Shown here: positions 35,204 to 41,659 of the stretch, piece after piece | How the letters are laid out: each line of letters begins with the position of its first letter | Numbering within the stretch: the first letter of the stretch is position 1 | IMG/VR virus record: IMGVR_UViG_3300036845_000374 | Location: 1 to 41,659 of that record | Strand: one strand, 5' to 3' | Origin: a virus | DNA: 41,659 nucleotides | Notes under the pieces: generated by a model | Seen by the model: only the letters and a program-made list of their open reading frames with translations | Told to the model about the DNA's origin: nothing | Database searches by the model: none | Position numbers and translations under genes: made by a program

Positions 35204-37649
35204 TGAATCCATCGCCGATGACCGCCCGACCGCATGGAGTCCGCAGCCGGGGCCGCAGACCGCGTTCGTCGGCTGCCCGGTATTCGAGATCTTCTTCGGC
35301 GGAGCCCGAGGTGGCGGTAAGTCCTGGGGAGTTATAGGTGACTGGGCGTTACACAGCGACCGGTATGGATCGGACGCTGTTGGCCTCATGGTCCGACGCA
35401 CACGTGTTGAACTATTAGACCTGTTCGAGCAGGCCAGGAGCGTATATGCGAAGATTGGCGCGACAACGACATATTCGCCCATGCGGATCACCATGCCGAA
35501 TGGCGCGCGGCTGACGTTCGCGTATCTGGAGCGTGATGCTGACGCGGATCAATACCAAGGCCACGGATACTGTGTGGCGGTTGGCACGGGCATCCGTATG
35601 GCAGATGGCGGGCTCAAGCCGATCGAGGCTATTCAGGCGGGAGAGATGGTGGCGACGCTTGAGGGGCCGCGCCGCGTGGTTGCCACTACCAGGCCTTACC
35701 TAGCCGCTTGTGTCCGCGTTTCGGTCCGGGACGCAGGCGGGGGGTTGCTGGGATACCAGGACCACCCTGTTTGGCATCCTGTCTTGACCACCGCTGGATT
35801 GATTTCTGGACACAATTCTCAGACACGCCATAGCGTCGTCCGACTTCGGCAATCGGAATCCGTTCGATGCGGCGCAACCGGAGCACTTCCTCACGGTGGG
35901 GGTCAAGAACTCCCGGGCTGGCTCGCTTGGTCAGAAGATGGTCGAAGCGATTATAAAGCGTCTGAGGATGGACGCCCAGGATGCGGGCGGCTTCCATCGT
36001 GGTGCGTCCCTGTAGTGCTTCACTCGCCGTCCGTTCTGTCAGTCCGGCGACGCGCCCACGATATCCCCGAGACAGCCAGAGAATGCCGTTCTCACGGCAT
36101 ATTTGGGAGAGCGCTCCATAGCTTATCCCAAGCTCTGCCATGGGGATTGACTGGTCTGCGGCTACTTGCCGAACGCGTTCGATCAATGCTGGATCGCGCC
36201 GTCCCTTCCCATGCCAGTGGGCTCTCATATGCTGGGAATGGTCGGCGAACAGTTCCAGATTTGACATATCGTTATCATTCCGGACGTGGTTCCGATGATG
36301 GACTCGTTCGCTCCGCTCAAGATATCGCCCCAGGTGCATCTCCATTATCAGGCGATGCTGGTGGACCATGCCGTAGAGCGCAAAGCGATGGGTTGGACAC
36401 CATTCGTAGATATAGCCCCTCACAATTGTCGTGGGTGCATCCTTATACCGGCGAGGAACGAGATCTTGTGGAATCGGTAATTTGTGGAACGATGGAATAT
36501 CTTGGACACGTCGACGCATTGGTTGCTGATCTCACTGTAGAAGGTGCCAATCATTACATCAGCGCGACCGGCCTCATCAACAAGAATACGAGGCTATATG
36601 TGGAGGAATGCGGCACGTTCCCGTCCCCGGCGCCGATTTTCAAGCTCATGGCGACTTTGCGGTCTGGCGCCGGTGTGCCGGTTGGTATCCGCCTGACGGG
36701 AAACCCAGGTGGTAGCGGGCATCAATGGGTGAAGGCCCGTTACATTGACGACGCGCCGCGTGGTTGGAAGATCATCGCTGATAAAGACACTGGTTTGGAG
36801 CGGATTTATATTCCATCCAGGGTGACGGATAACGCCTATCTTGGAGAGGATTATATCCAGCGCCTGAAGGCGTCCGGCTCGCCGGAACTGGTCAGGGCCT
36901 GGCTTTATGGTGACTTTTCCGTTGTCGCCGGCGCGTTCTTCAGCGAGTGGGACAGTGCCCGGCACGTGGTGTCTCCTCGCGTGCTTCCTGAGCACTGGGC
37001 GCGGTTCCGCTCGTTCGACTGGGGCAGCGCGCGGCCGTTCGCCTGTCAGTGGTGGGCGGTGAGCGACGGATCGATGCCAGAGTTCGCGCGCGGCGCGCTC
37101 ATTAACTACCGGGAATACTACGGCATGAAGCCGGGCGAGCCGAACGTCGGGTTGCGGATGACGGCTGAGCAGGTAGCGGATGCGATCAAGGCGTTGGAGC
37201 GGGATGATCCGACGCCGACGGGCGTGATCACCGGCGTGGCTGATCCGGCGATCTTCGCCGAGGACGGGGGGCCGAGCATCGCGCAGCGCATGGCGTTGCG
37301 CCGGGTGATCTGGCGGCCGGCGGACAACAAGCGGGTGCCCGGGCGTGGCGCGATGGGCGGATGGGATCAGGTGCGGGCGAGGTTGGTAGGCGACGGCGAT
37401 GGCCGCCCGATGGTCGTGTTCTTCGCCACGAGCACGAACCTCATTCGCACGTTGCCGGCGTTGCAGCACGACCCGAGCCGGGCGGAGGATCTGCAAACCG
37501 AGTCCGAGGACCATTGCGCTGACGCAACTAGATACGGACTTATGAGCAGGCCCTACGTCAGAGACGCAACGGTCGTGCCGATCCGCGACAGCTGGAACGA
37601 TGCCTTTAACCGCCGCGACACCGAAACGCGGGACTGGAGGGTGGCATGA
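35199..37649 (+). CDS. terL: Large terminase subunit, interrupted by an intein
   Basis: An 816-residue precursor; splicing out residues 125-463 leaves 477, a normal large-terminase length. ATPase: Walker A G-A-R-G-G-G-K-S (35-42); Walker B L-Y-V-E-E immediately after the intein; coupling motif T-G-N-P-G-G. Nuclease acidic residues lie in F-D-W-G-S, G-V-A-D-P-A and D-A-T-R-Y-G-L near the end. It packages DNA through the portal. The intein is inserted between G-H-G-Y and T-R-L-Y-V-E-E, so precursor cannot hydrolyse ATP normally until spliced. The next gene overlaps by four bases. Confidence 0.9.
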   Translation: MSESIADDRPTAWSPQPGPQTAFVGCPVFEIFFGGARGGGKSWGVIGDWALHSDRYGSDAVGLMVRRTRVELLDLFEQARSVYAKIGATTTYSPMRITMPNGARLTFAYLERDADADQYQGHGYCVAVGTGIRMADGGLKPIEAIQAGEMVATLEGPRRVVATTRPYLAACVRVSVRDAGGGLLGYQDHPVWHPVLTTAGLISGHNSQTRHSVVRLRQSESVRCGATGALPHGGGQELPGWLAWSEDGRSDYKASEDGRPGCGRLPSWCVPVVLHSPSVLSVRRRAHDIPETARECRSHGIFGRALHSLSQALPWGLTGLRLLAERVRSMLDRAVPSHASGLSYAGNGRRTVPDLTYRYHSGRGSDDGLVRSAQDIAPGASPLSGDAGGPCRRAQSDGLDTIRRYSPSQLSWVHPYTGEERDLVESVICGTMEYLGHVDALVADLTVEGANHYISATGLINKNTRLYVEECGTFPSPAPIFKLMATLRSGAGVPVGIRLTGNPGGSGHQWVKARYIDDAPRGWKIIADKDTGLERIYIPSRVTDNAYLGEDYIQRLKASGSPELVRAWLYGDFSVVAGAFFSEWDSARHVVSPRVLPEHWARFRSFDWGSARPFACQWWAVSDGSMPEFARGALINYREYYGMKPGEPNVGLRMTAEQVADAIKALERDDPTPTGVITGVADPAIFAEDGGPSIAQRMALRRVIWRPADNKRVPGRGAMGGWDQVRARLVGDGDGRPMVVFFATSTNLIRTLPALQHDPSRAEDLQTESEDHCADATRYGLMSRPYVRDATVVPIRDSWNDAFNRRDTETRDWRVA
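35571..36587 (+). mobile_element. Intein in terminase (339 residues), splicing blocks present, no in-frame endonuclease
   Basis: Intein codons run from TGT 35571 (Cys1) to AAT 36585-36587 (terminal Asn), followed by extein Thr. Block A is C-V-A-V-G-T-G-I-R-M-A-D-G with P-I-E-A-I-Q-A-G-E-M; block B is G-Y-Q-D-H-P-V-W-H-P-V-L with its His; block F is L-V-A-D-L-T-V-E-G-A-N-H-Y-I-S; block G is G-L-I-N-K-N. The penultimate residue is Lys in place of the usual His. Residues 83 to about 300 of the intein look like antisense translation of an HNH gene, with no LAGLIDADG or HNH motif in this frame. Boundaries are from motif alignment by eye. Confidence 0.85.
35686..36519 (-). CDS. HNH endonuclease encoded antisense within the terminase intein
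   Basis: A 277-residue protein on the minus strand. The HNH core lies at residues 34-101: G-Y-I-Y-E-W-C-P-T-H, H-Q-H-R-L-I-M-E-M-H-L-G-R-Y-L, then V-H-H-R-N-H and N-D-M-S-N-L-E-L-F-A, close to the HNH_3 pattern. Helix-turn-helix-like modules follow (A-S-E-A-L-Q-G-R-T-T-M-E-A-A-R-I-L-G-V, and I-P-I-A-E-V-G-R-R-Y-G-V-S) up to about 250, with a basic end. Both ends overlap intein splicing segments on the other strand: it ends opposite intein residue 39, before block B, and starts opposite residue 317, just before block F. Its mRNA would be antisense to terminase. It would be the homing enzyme of this intein. Confidence 0.85.
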   Translation of the reverse strand: MRRRVQDIPSFHKLPIPQDLVPRRYKDAPTTIVRGYIYEWCPTHRFALYGMVHQHRLIMEMHLGRYLERSERVHHRNHVRNDNDMSNLELFADHSQHMRAHWHGKGRRDPALIERVRQVAADQSIPMAELGISYGALSQICRENGILWLSRGYRGRVAGLTERTASEALQGRTTMEAARILGVHPQTLYNRFDHLLTKRASPGVLDPHREEVLRLRRIERIPIAEVGRRYGVSENCVQKSIQRWSRQDAKQGGPGIPATPRLRPGPKRGHKRLGKAW

Positions 37650-37855
37650 GCGACGACAAACCCGACTACATCACAATGACCGGGCGCGAGTTCATCCGCA
37701 CCGCCGGAGCCGATGTTGACATCTGGACCGACGCGGCGCTGGCGCGTGCGGCCGGCACTCCGGGCTTCACGTTGGATCGTGAGTGGCTGCGTTCGCTGCT
37801 GGACGACGCGATGGCGGCGGCGCGGGCGGATGAGCGTAGGAGGCCGGTGCCATGA
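37646..37855 (+). CDS. Small protein with repeated A-A-A-R-x-D-E-R-R-R-P-V-P tail (first copy)
   Basis: A 69-residue protein; GGAGG lies before the ATG, which overlaps the terminase stop. The C-terminus A-A-A-R-A-D-E-R-R-R-P-V-P is repeated in the next gene. The N-terminus (D-Y-I-T-M-T-G-R-E-F-I-R-T) is unrelated to it. No family recognised. Position between terminase and portal suggests a packaging or head role. Confidence 0.6.
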   Translation: MSDDKPDYITMTGREFIRTAGADVDIWTDAALARAAGTPGFTLDREWLRSLLDDAMAAARADERRRPVP

Positions 37856-38131
37856 GTGAGGAGACGCCGCGGCCGCCCGGTTACTGGAGCAAACGTAACA
37901 TGGACCTGCAGCGGACGTTGCGGGCGACGGGCGGGGATTGGGACGCGTTGCGAGCACAGTTCGCGGATGAACTCGGTGCTGATCCCCGCAAGTGGGCAGA
38001 GTTGATTGACGAGAACGCGTACTATGCCAGCTGGGGCAATTACCAGGAGCGCATCGCGGCTCTTGAGGGTTGGGTCAGGATTGTCATGGCGGCGGCGCGG
38101 GAAGACGAACGCAGGAGGCCGGTGCCATGAG
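37811..38131 (+). repeat. 46-bp imperfect direct repeat carrying AGGAGG and ATGAG (two copies)
   Basis: Copies at 37811-37856 and 38086-38131 agree at 41 of 46 bases (beginning ATGGCGGCGGCGCGGG). Each encodes the shared C-terminal tail, and each includes AGGAGG followed after eight bases by the ATG of the next gene. So the repeat unit is a stop/start plus ribosome-binding-site cassette; it has been copied between neighbouring gene ends. Confidence 0.75.
37852..38130 (+). CDS. Small protein with repeated A-A-A-R-x-D-E-R-R-R-P-V-P tail (second copy)
   Basis: A 92-residue protein ending A-A-A-R-E-D-E-R-R-R-P-V-P, as the preceding protein does. Its body (N-M-D-L-Q-R-T-L-R-A-T-G-G-D-W-D-A-L, W-A-E-L-I-D-E-N-A-Y-Y) is helical and different from it. 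It overlaps the portal ATG by four bases. The ribosome-binding site for the portal is inside its 3' end. No family recognised. Confidence 0.6.
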   Translation: MSEETPRPPGYWSKRNMDLQRTLRATGGDWDALRAQFADELGADPRKWAELIDENAYYASWGNYQERIAALEGWVRIVMAAAREDERRRPVP

Positions 38132-40307
38132 CCAGGCCCTGTATCCCGATCCGCCGACGGCGCCCGAGGCCGCCGAGGCGTCGCGCCCACAGCCTGGGCC
38201 GGGTGCTGATCCTGGCGTGTATCCGCGCGACCTCGACGAGTTGCACGCCAGACTCGTCCGCTGGTTTGAGGAATGCGAGTTGACCACGACGGACGGGCGG
38301 CGGCTGTCGCAGCGGGATCGGGACTATGTCAGCGGCTACCAGTGGACGCGCGAGGAACTGGAGGCGCTCAAGCTGCGCGGCCAGCCGGACGTGACGATCA
38401 ATTACTGTAGCCGGAAGGTGCAGCTCATGTGCGGGCTGGAGCGCAAGAGCCGCACTGATCCGAAGGCATTTTCCCGCAACCCGTCGGACGACGACAAGGC
38501 CGACGCGGCGACGCAGGGGTTGAGGTACATTGCTGACGACAACGATTTCCCGGTCATTCGCAGCGCCGTCTACGAGAACCTGTTGGTCGAGGGTGTGGGT
38601 GGGGCTGAACTGGGGCTTGAGGATGATGGCAAGGGCGGTGCCGACATCACGATCACGCAGGTGCCGTATGACCGATTGTTCTGGGACATCCATTCGCGGC
38701 GTTGGGACTTTAGTGACGCGCGCTACAAGGGGATCGTGATCTGGATGGATCGTGACCAGGCCGATGAGATGTGGCCTGAGGCGCGGGATCTGATCAGCGA
38801 CACGTTCTCGGGCAACAGCGGCGTGTATGGCGGCTACGGCGACCGGCCGGACGCGGTGGTATGGACCGACAGCCGCCGCGAGCGCGTGCGTGTGGTGCAG
38901 ATCCACTGGGACGAGAGGAATGTCTGGTGGACGGCGACGCTGACGCGCGTCGGGTTCCTGGCCGAGCCCTCGCGCTCGCCGTTCCTCGACGATCGCGGTA
39001 AATCGGCGTCCGGGCTGATCATGGCCTCGGCCTACATCGACCGCGAGAACAACCGTTTCGGGATGGTCCGGGATCTGATCAGCGAGCAGGACGAGATCAA
39101 CAAGCGGCGGTCGAAGGCGCTGCATTTGTTGAGCGTTAAGCAGGTGGTGTTGGAAGACGGCGCGGTGACGGACGTCGACAAGGCGCGGCGCGAGATCGCG
39201 CGGCCGGACGGCATGGTCGTCGTGAACCCCGGATTTAAGTTCGAGATCGCTGACGGCGCGCAGCTGGCGGAGGGCCAGTTCAAGCTGCTGCAGCATGCTA
39301 CGGCCGAGATGCAGGCCAGTGGGCCGAATGCGTCGATGTCGGGCAGCGATCCCAGGGAACTGAGCGGGCGCGCCATTCTGGCGCAGCAGGCGGGTGGTTC
39401 GGCGCAGAACGAGCCGATCGCCGACGCGCTGCGGCTGTGGTCGCGCAAGGTCTATGCCATCGCCTGGATGGCCGCGCGGCAATACTGGACGGCGGGACGG
39501 TGGGTGCGGATCACCGACGATCTTGGCACGACGAAGTATGTCGGCATCAACCAGCCGGTCAGGCTCATGGACGAACTGGCTGGTATGCCCGAGCAGCAGC
39601 GCGCGGTTGCGATGCAGCGTTTGCAGATCGTGCCGGGTGACCCGCGTCTCGAGCAGGTGATCCGCGTCGAGAACGACATTGGTGGCATGGACATCGACAT
39701 CACGATCGAGGAGGGGATTGATGTGCCATCGATCCAGGCCGAGCAGTTCCAGGTGCTGATCCAGCTCGCCGGGACGCAGCCTGGGCTGATCCCGCCGGAG
39801 ATTTTGATCGCGGCCTCCAATCTGCGGAACAAGGACCAGTTGCTGCAGCAACTCAAGGAGCATCAGCAGGCGGCGGCGCAGCAGCAGCAGGTCGTGCAGA
39901 AGATGGCGCAGGACAAGGCCCAGGCCGACATCACGGCGACGCAGGGCAAGGCGGCGGCCGACTTCGCGCTGGCCAAGGAGCGCCAGCACGCGAGTGTGCA
40001 TCACATCGCGGACATGCATCAGGGGTTCGTGGACATGAGCGCGCCGCCTGACCCGCCGGCCGATCCGGGGACGGTGGTGCCGCCCGAGGTTCAGCAGGCG
40101 ATGGACGGTGCGACTTTGCGTCAGATGCACGCCAAGGCGGCGGTCGACGAGGCGAAGCTGGCGGAGGGGGCGGCGCGGACGAACGACATCCGCCACCAGA
40201 CGGTGCAGCGCATCAACGACGTCATGATCGCCCGGCACAATGCGCTGGCTCCCCCTGGGGCACCGCCGGATGGCGCAGGCGGAACAGCGGGAAATAATGG
40301 GCCATGA
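38127..40307 (+). CDS. Portal protein, P22 gp1-like
   Basis: A 726-residue protein, almost the exact length of the P22 portal (725). Family-like features are D-R-D-Y-V-S-G-Y-Q-W near residue 63, V-T-I-N-Y-C-S-R-K-V-Q-L, a clip/stem region with F-W-D-I-H-S-R-R-W-D-F-S-D-A-R-Y, I-S-E-Q-D-E-I-N-K-R-R-S-K-A and D-P-R-E-L-S-G-R-A-I, and a long Gln-rich helical C-terminal barrel (about 575-670). Twelve copies form the DNA channel for terminase. ATG at 38127 overlaps the preceding stop as ATGA and has AGGAGG before it. Confidence 0.92.
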   Translation: MSQALYPDPPTAPEAAEASRPQPGPGADPGVYPRDLDELHARLVRWFEECELTTTDGRRLSQRDRDYVSGYQWTREELEALKLRGQPDVTINYCSRKVQLMCGLERKSRTDPKAFSRNPSDDDKADAATQGLRYIADDNDFPVIRSAVYENLLVEGVGGAELGLEDDGKGGADITITQVPYDRLFWDIHSRRWDFSDARYKGIVIWMDRDQADEMWPEARDLISDTFSGNSGVYGGYGDRPDAVVWTDSRRERVRVVQIHWDERNVWWTATLTRVGFLAEPSRSPFLDDRGKSASGLIMASAYIDRENNRFGMVRDLISEQDEINKRRSKALHLLSVKQVVLEDGAVTDVDKARREIARPDGMVVVNPGFKFEIADGAQLAEGQFKLLQHATAEMQASGPNASMSGSDPRELSGRAILAQQAGGSAQNEPIADALRLWSRKVYAIAWMAARQYWTAGRWVRITDDLGTTKYVGINQPVRLMDELAGMPEQQRAVAMQRLQIVPGDPRLEQVIRVENDIGGMDIDITIEEGIDVPSIQAEQFQVLIQLAGTQPGLIPPEILIAASNLRNKDQLLQQLKEHQQAAAQQQQVVQKMAQDKAQADITATQGKAAADFALAKERQHASVHHIADMHQGFVDMSAPPDPPADPGTVVPPEVQQAMDGATLRQMHAKAAVDEAKLAEGAARTNDIRHQTVQRINDVMIARHNALAPPGAPPDGAGGTAGNNGP

Positions 40308-41134
40308 GCGAGAGCCAGAACCAGAGCCAGCTTGACGCATTCCTGAGCAGCGGGACGCAGCCCCCCGAGGGAGCCCCGGAGAGACCCGCGGAACCGGCGC
40401 CGCCGGAACGCGCCGCGACGGAGGCAAAGCCATCCACGGCGCCTCCGGAGGCCAAGGGCGAGGCGAAGGTGCCTGCCGCCGAGCCGGACGACGACCCGGC
40501 CGCGCTGTCCACCGACGGGCGTTCGGTGCCGATCGACGCGTTCCAGCGCGCCAGGACGGACTGGAAGGGCAAGGTCATCGCCGCCGAGACCGAGGCGCGG
40601 CTGCTGCGCGAACAGCTCGAGGCCGCGAAGAAGCCGCCGCCGGAGCCGCCCGCCGCGCCGCCGCCGTTCGTCCCGATCGACCCGGCGCAGGACCCGCAGG
40701 GCTACCACCAGCGCGTGACCGGGGTGGTGCTCAACGAGCGGCTGAACGTCTCCGAGATGCTCGCGGTCGACAAGCACGGCCGTGAGAAGATCGACGACGA
40801 GGTCGGCTACTTCAAGACACGCGCCGAGAAGGACGGGCGGCTGTGGTCACAGCTCTACAACACGCCGCACCCGTACCAGTGGATGCTCGACAGCAACGCG
40901 ACGGCACGGCTGCACGACGAGATCGGCACCGACCCGGCGGCGTACGAGGCGAAACTTCGATCCCGGTGGGAAGCCGAACTGGCCTCGAAACAAACCGCCC
41001 AGCCGGTCTCGCCCGCGGCGGGACTGCCGCCGTCGCTGGCGAACGTCCGGTCCTCGGGCGGGCGGGCGACGAACGGGTTCGCGGGGCCACCAGCGTTAGA
41101 CGACATCCTTCGCCGGGAGCCTCGGCGCAGGTGA
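40304..41134 (+). CDS. Scaffolding-like protein
   Basis: A 276-residue acidic/Pro/Ala-rich protein with a disordered first 65 residues, a helical middle with R-A-R-T-D-W-K-G-K-V-I-A-A-E-T-E-A-R-L-L-R-E-Q-L, and helical C-terminal parts (G-V-V-L-N-E-R-L-N-V-S-E-M, W-S-Q-L-Y-N-T-P-H-P). This composition and its place between portal and capsid fit P22-like scaffolding. ATG overlaps the portal stop (ATGA). It ends inside a convergent minus-strand gene, overlapping by 39 bases. Confidence 0.7.
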   Translation: MSESQNQSQLDAFLSSGTQPPEGAPERPAEPAPPERAATEAKPSTAPPEAKGEAKVPAAEPDDDPAALSTDGRSVPIDAFQRARTDWKGKVIAAETEARLLREQLEAAKKPPPEPPAAPPPFVPIDPAQDPQGYHQRVTGVVLNERLNVSEMLAVDKHGREKIDDEVGYFKTRAEKDGRLWSQLYNTPHPYQWMLDSNATARLHDEIGTDPAAYEAKLRSRWEAELASKQTAQPVSPAAGLPPSLANVRSSGGRATNGFAGPPALDDILRREPRRR

Positions 41135-41392
41135 TCGCCGCTCGGCTCGCTCCTTCGCGCGTAGCATCATCGTCAGGATCACCCGCATCTCGCCCGATAC
41201 ACGCGCCTCGCCGTTCGCCATCCGCCGCATGTGGCGCTCGATTGTCGCCGGGACCCGGTCGTCGCCCTTGCGCTTCATCAGCCGCGCCATGCTCGCCTGC
41301 GTTTCGTCCAGCTTCACCAGCATCTCGCGAAACCAGGCCGCATCCTCGGGATTGCCGCGCAAGGCCGGTGAAGTTGGATCCGCATTGCCCAT
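41096..41392 (-). CDS. Minus-strand helix-turn-helix-like protein between scaffold and capsid genes
   Basis: A 98-residue protein. The middle (T-Q-A-S-M-A-R-L-M-K-R-K-G-D-D-R-V-P-A-T-I-E-R-H-M-R-R-M-A-N-G-E-A-R-V) resembles an XRE-type helix-turn-helix; the following V-S-G-E-M-R-V-I-L-T-M-M is a further helix. It runs against the structural operon. It may have its own promoter in the 147 bases before the small gene on the circle, and so be expressed independently, for example in a prophage. GGCGG lies weakly before its ATG. Confidence 0.6.
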   Translation of the reverse strand: MGNADPTSPALRGNPEDAAWFREMLVKLDETQASMARLMKRKGDDRVPATIERHMRRMANGEARVSGEMRVILTMMLRAKERAERRSPAPRLPAKDVV

Positions 41393-41430
41393 GTTGCTAA
41401 ATTCCGCCGCGTTACTTATGTTGTCCAGGC

Positions 41431-41539
41431 AGGCGGCCCGCTTTCGCGGACCGCCCCCCGGCGTGGCTCAGCGGAAGATCAGTTGGACCCTGATCTTCCG
41501 CCCTCCAAACCGGATTTCACGCCTGTATGGCCACGCCGG
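41431..41539 (+). ncRNA. Highly structured leader element upstream of the capsid gene
   Basis: Three paired elements occur in 109 bases. GGCGG-c-CCGC pairs with GCGG-a-CCGCC around TTTC (about 41433-41456). CCGGCGTGGC (41458-41467) pairs perfectly with GCCACGCCGG (41530-41539). Inside this outer stem GCGGAAGATCAG (41471-41482) pairs with CTGATCTTCCGC (41490-41501), 12 bp, around the 7-base loop TTGGACC. It ends at the ATG of the small gene. It may be a processing site, terminator or translation-control element. It is not a tRNA (D and T arms do not fit). Confidence 0.5.
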
Positions 41540-41659
41540 ATGAACGACCTCGCGATCATCACCGCCATCCTCTACGCCGGGCGCCTGCAGCGCCGGCTGC
41601 CGGAAAACGCGGCCCAGAAACTCGCCACTATGCAAGAGTCGCGCAATGATGCCAGACTC
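41533..41659. repeat. Terminal direct repeat, right copy
   Basis: Identical to bases 1-127; see the left copy. It is redundant sequence from cutting a circular contig, so genes in it should be counted once. Confidence 0.9.
41540..41659 (+). CDS. Partial second copy of the small upstream gene (redundant)
   Basis: The first 120 bases (40 codons) of the 81-residue gene that is complete at 8-253. It is cut by the window edge and is not a separate gene. Confidence 0.55.
   Translation, partial: MNDLAIITAILYAGRLQRRLPENAAQKLATMQESRNDARL

Noticed and set aside
35571-36587. LAGLIDADG or other endonuclease domain in the intein's own frame
   Set aside because: No such motif is visible in the plus-strand translation between blocks B and F; this stretch reads as antisense of the HNH gene.
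38040-40433. 797-codon open frame antisense to the portal gene
   Set aside because: High-GC shadow; the plus strand is an unmistakable portal and the antisense product is Arg/His-rich without motifs. The same applies to long antisense frames over 6352-7341, 9434-10381, 12026-13429, 14267-15409, 15582-17081 and 20192-21316.
41461-41538. tRNA-like cloverleaf (7-bp acceptor-like stem GGCGTGG/CCACGCC and a hairpin with a 7-base loop)
   Set aside because: The inner hairpin is 12 bp instead of 5, the loop TTGGACC has C rather than a purine at position 37, and no D arm or T arm (no TTC-type T loop) can be drawn; 78 bases with the wrong internal layout.
1-41659. Diversity-generating retroelement (podovirus with several fibre genes)
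   Set aside because: No reverse transcriptase with a Y-x-D-D motif and no template/variable repeat pair noticed. Similarity among fibre genes is in their anchors, not C-terminal variable regions.
1-41659. CRISPR array or anti-CRISPR
   Set aside because: No regularly spaced identical repeats with unique spacers. Small unknown proteins could include anti-CRISPRs but nothing in the sequence supports it.
1-41659. Integrase or attachment site
   Set aside because: No R-H-R-Y or serine-recombinase pattern seen in any frame; the 127-base end identity is an assembly overlap rather than att sites.

Overview
The window is one complete circular phage genome. Bases 1-127 recur exactly at 41533-41659. 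That length is typical of an assembler k-mer overlap, so the real molecule is most simply a 41,532-bp circle cut arbitrarily inside a small gene. The DNA is GC-rich, genes are packed with ATGA/GTGA/TGATG overlaps, and composition and gene content suggest a phage of a high-GC Gram-negative, probably an alphaproteobacterium; the host is inferred only.

The virion is podovirus-like: a P22-type portal (38127-40307, 726 aa), a scaffold-like protein, an N4-gp56/DUF4043-type major capsid protein (418-1527), gp4- and gp10-like head-tail proteins, three beta-helix tailspike or fibre genes, and a set of ejection proteins, one with a lysozyme-like domain. A 2-oxoglutarate/Fe(II) dioxygenase-like gene and a cupin gene lie inside the tail operon. 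The large terminase (35199-37649) is interrupted by a 339-residue intein.

Layout: 418-17489 is a rightward morphogenesis operon. 17486-19578 is a leftward string of small, mostly membrane or DNA-binding proteins. 19730-21658 is a short rightward unit with a holin-like protein and a third tailspike. 21621-27771 is a long leftward early operon with a RecT-like annealing protein, two HNH endonucleases and many small conserved genes, starting at a promoter overlapped by a perfect operator palindrome. 27899-28595 is a divergent repressor/Cro pair with three more inverted repeats between them. 28592-31802 is rightward (VRR-NUC nuclease, RepA-like ATPase, then a palindrome-rich origin-like region). 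31803-32485 is leftward and small. 32689-41134 is rightward: methyltransferase, terminase, portal, scaffold.

The most unusual feature is at 35571-36587. The terminase intein has no in-frame endonuclease domain; instead an HNH endonuclease gene (35686-36519) runs on the opposite strand, and both strands stay open. Another HNH gene, also antisense, has invaded the 3' end of the methyltransferase. The genome thus carries four HNH genes. I saw no integrase, reverse transcriptase, CRISPR array, tRNA or conventional endolysin. A repressor without an integrase, next to a RepA-like ATPase and iteron-like palindromes, fits a plasmid-like prophage, but this is inference.
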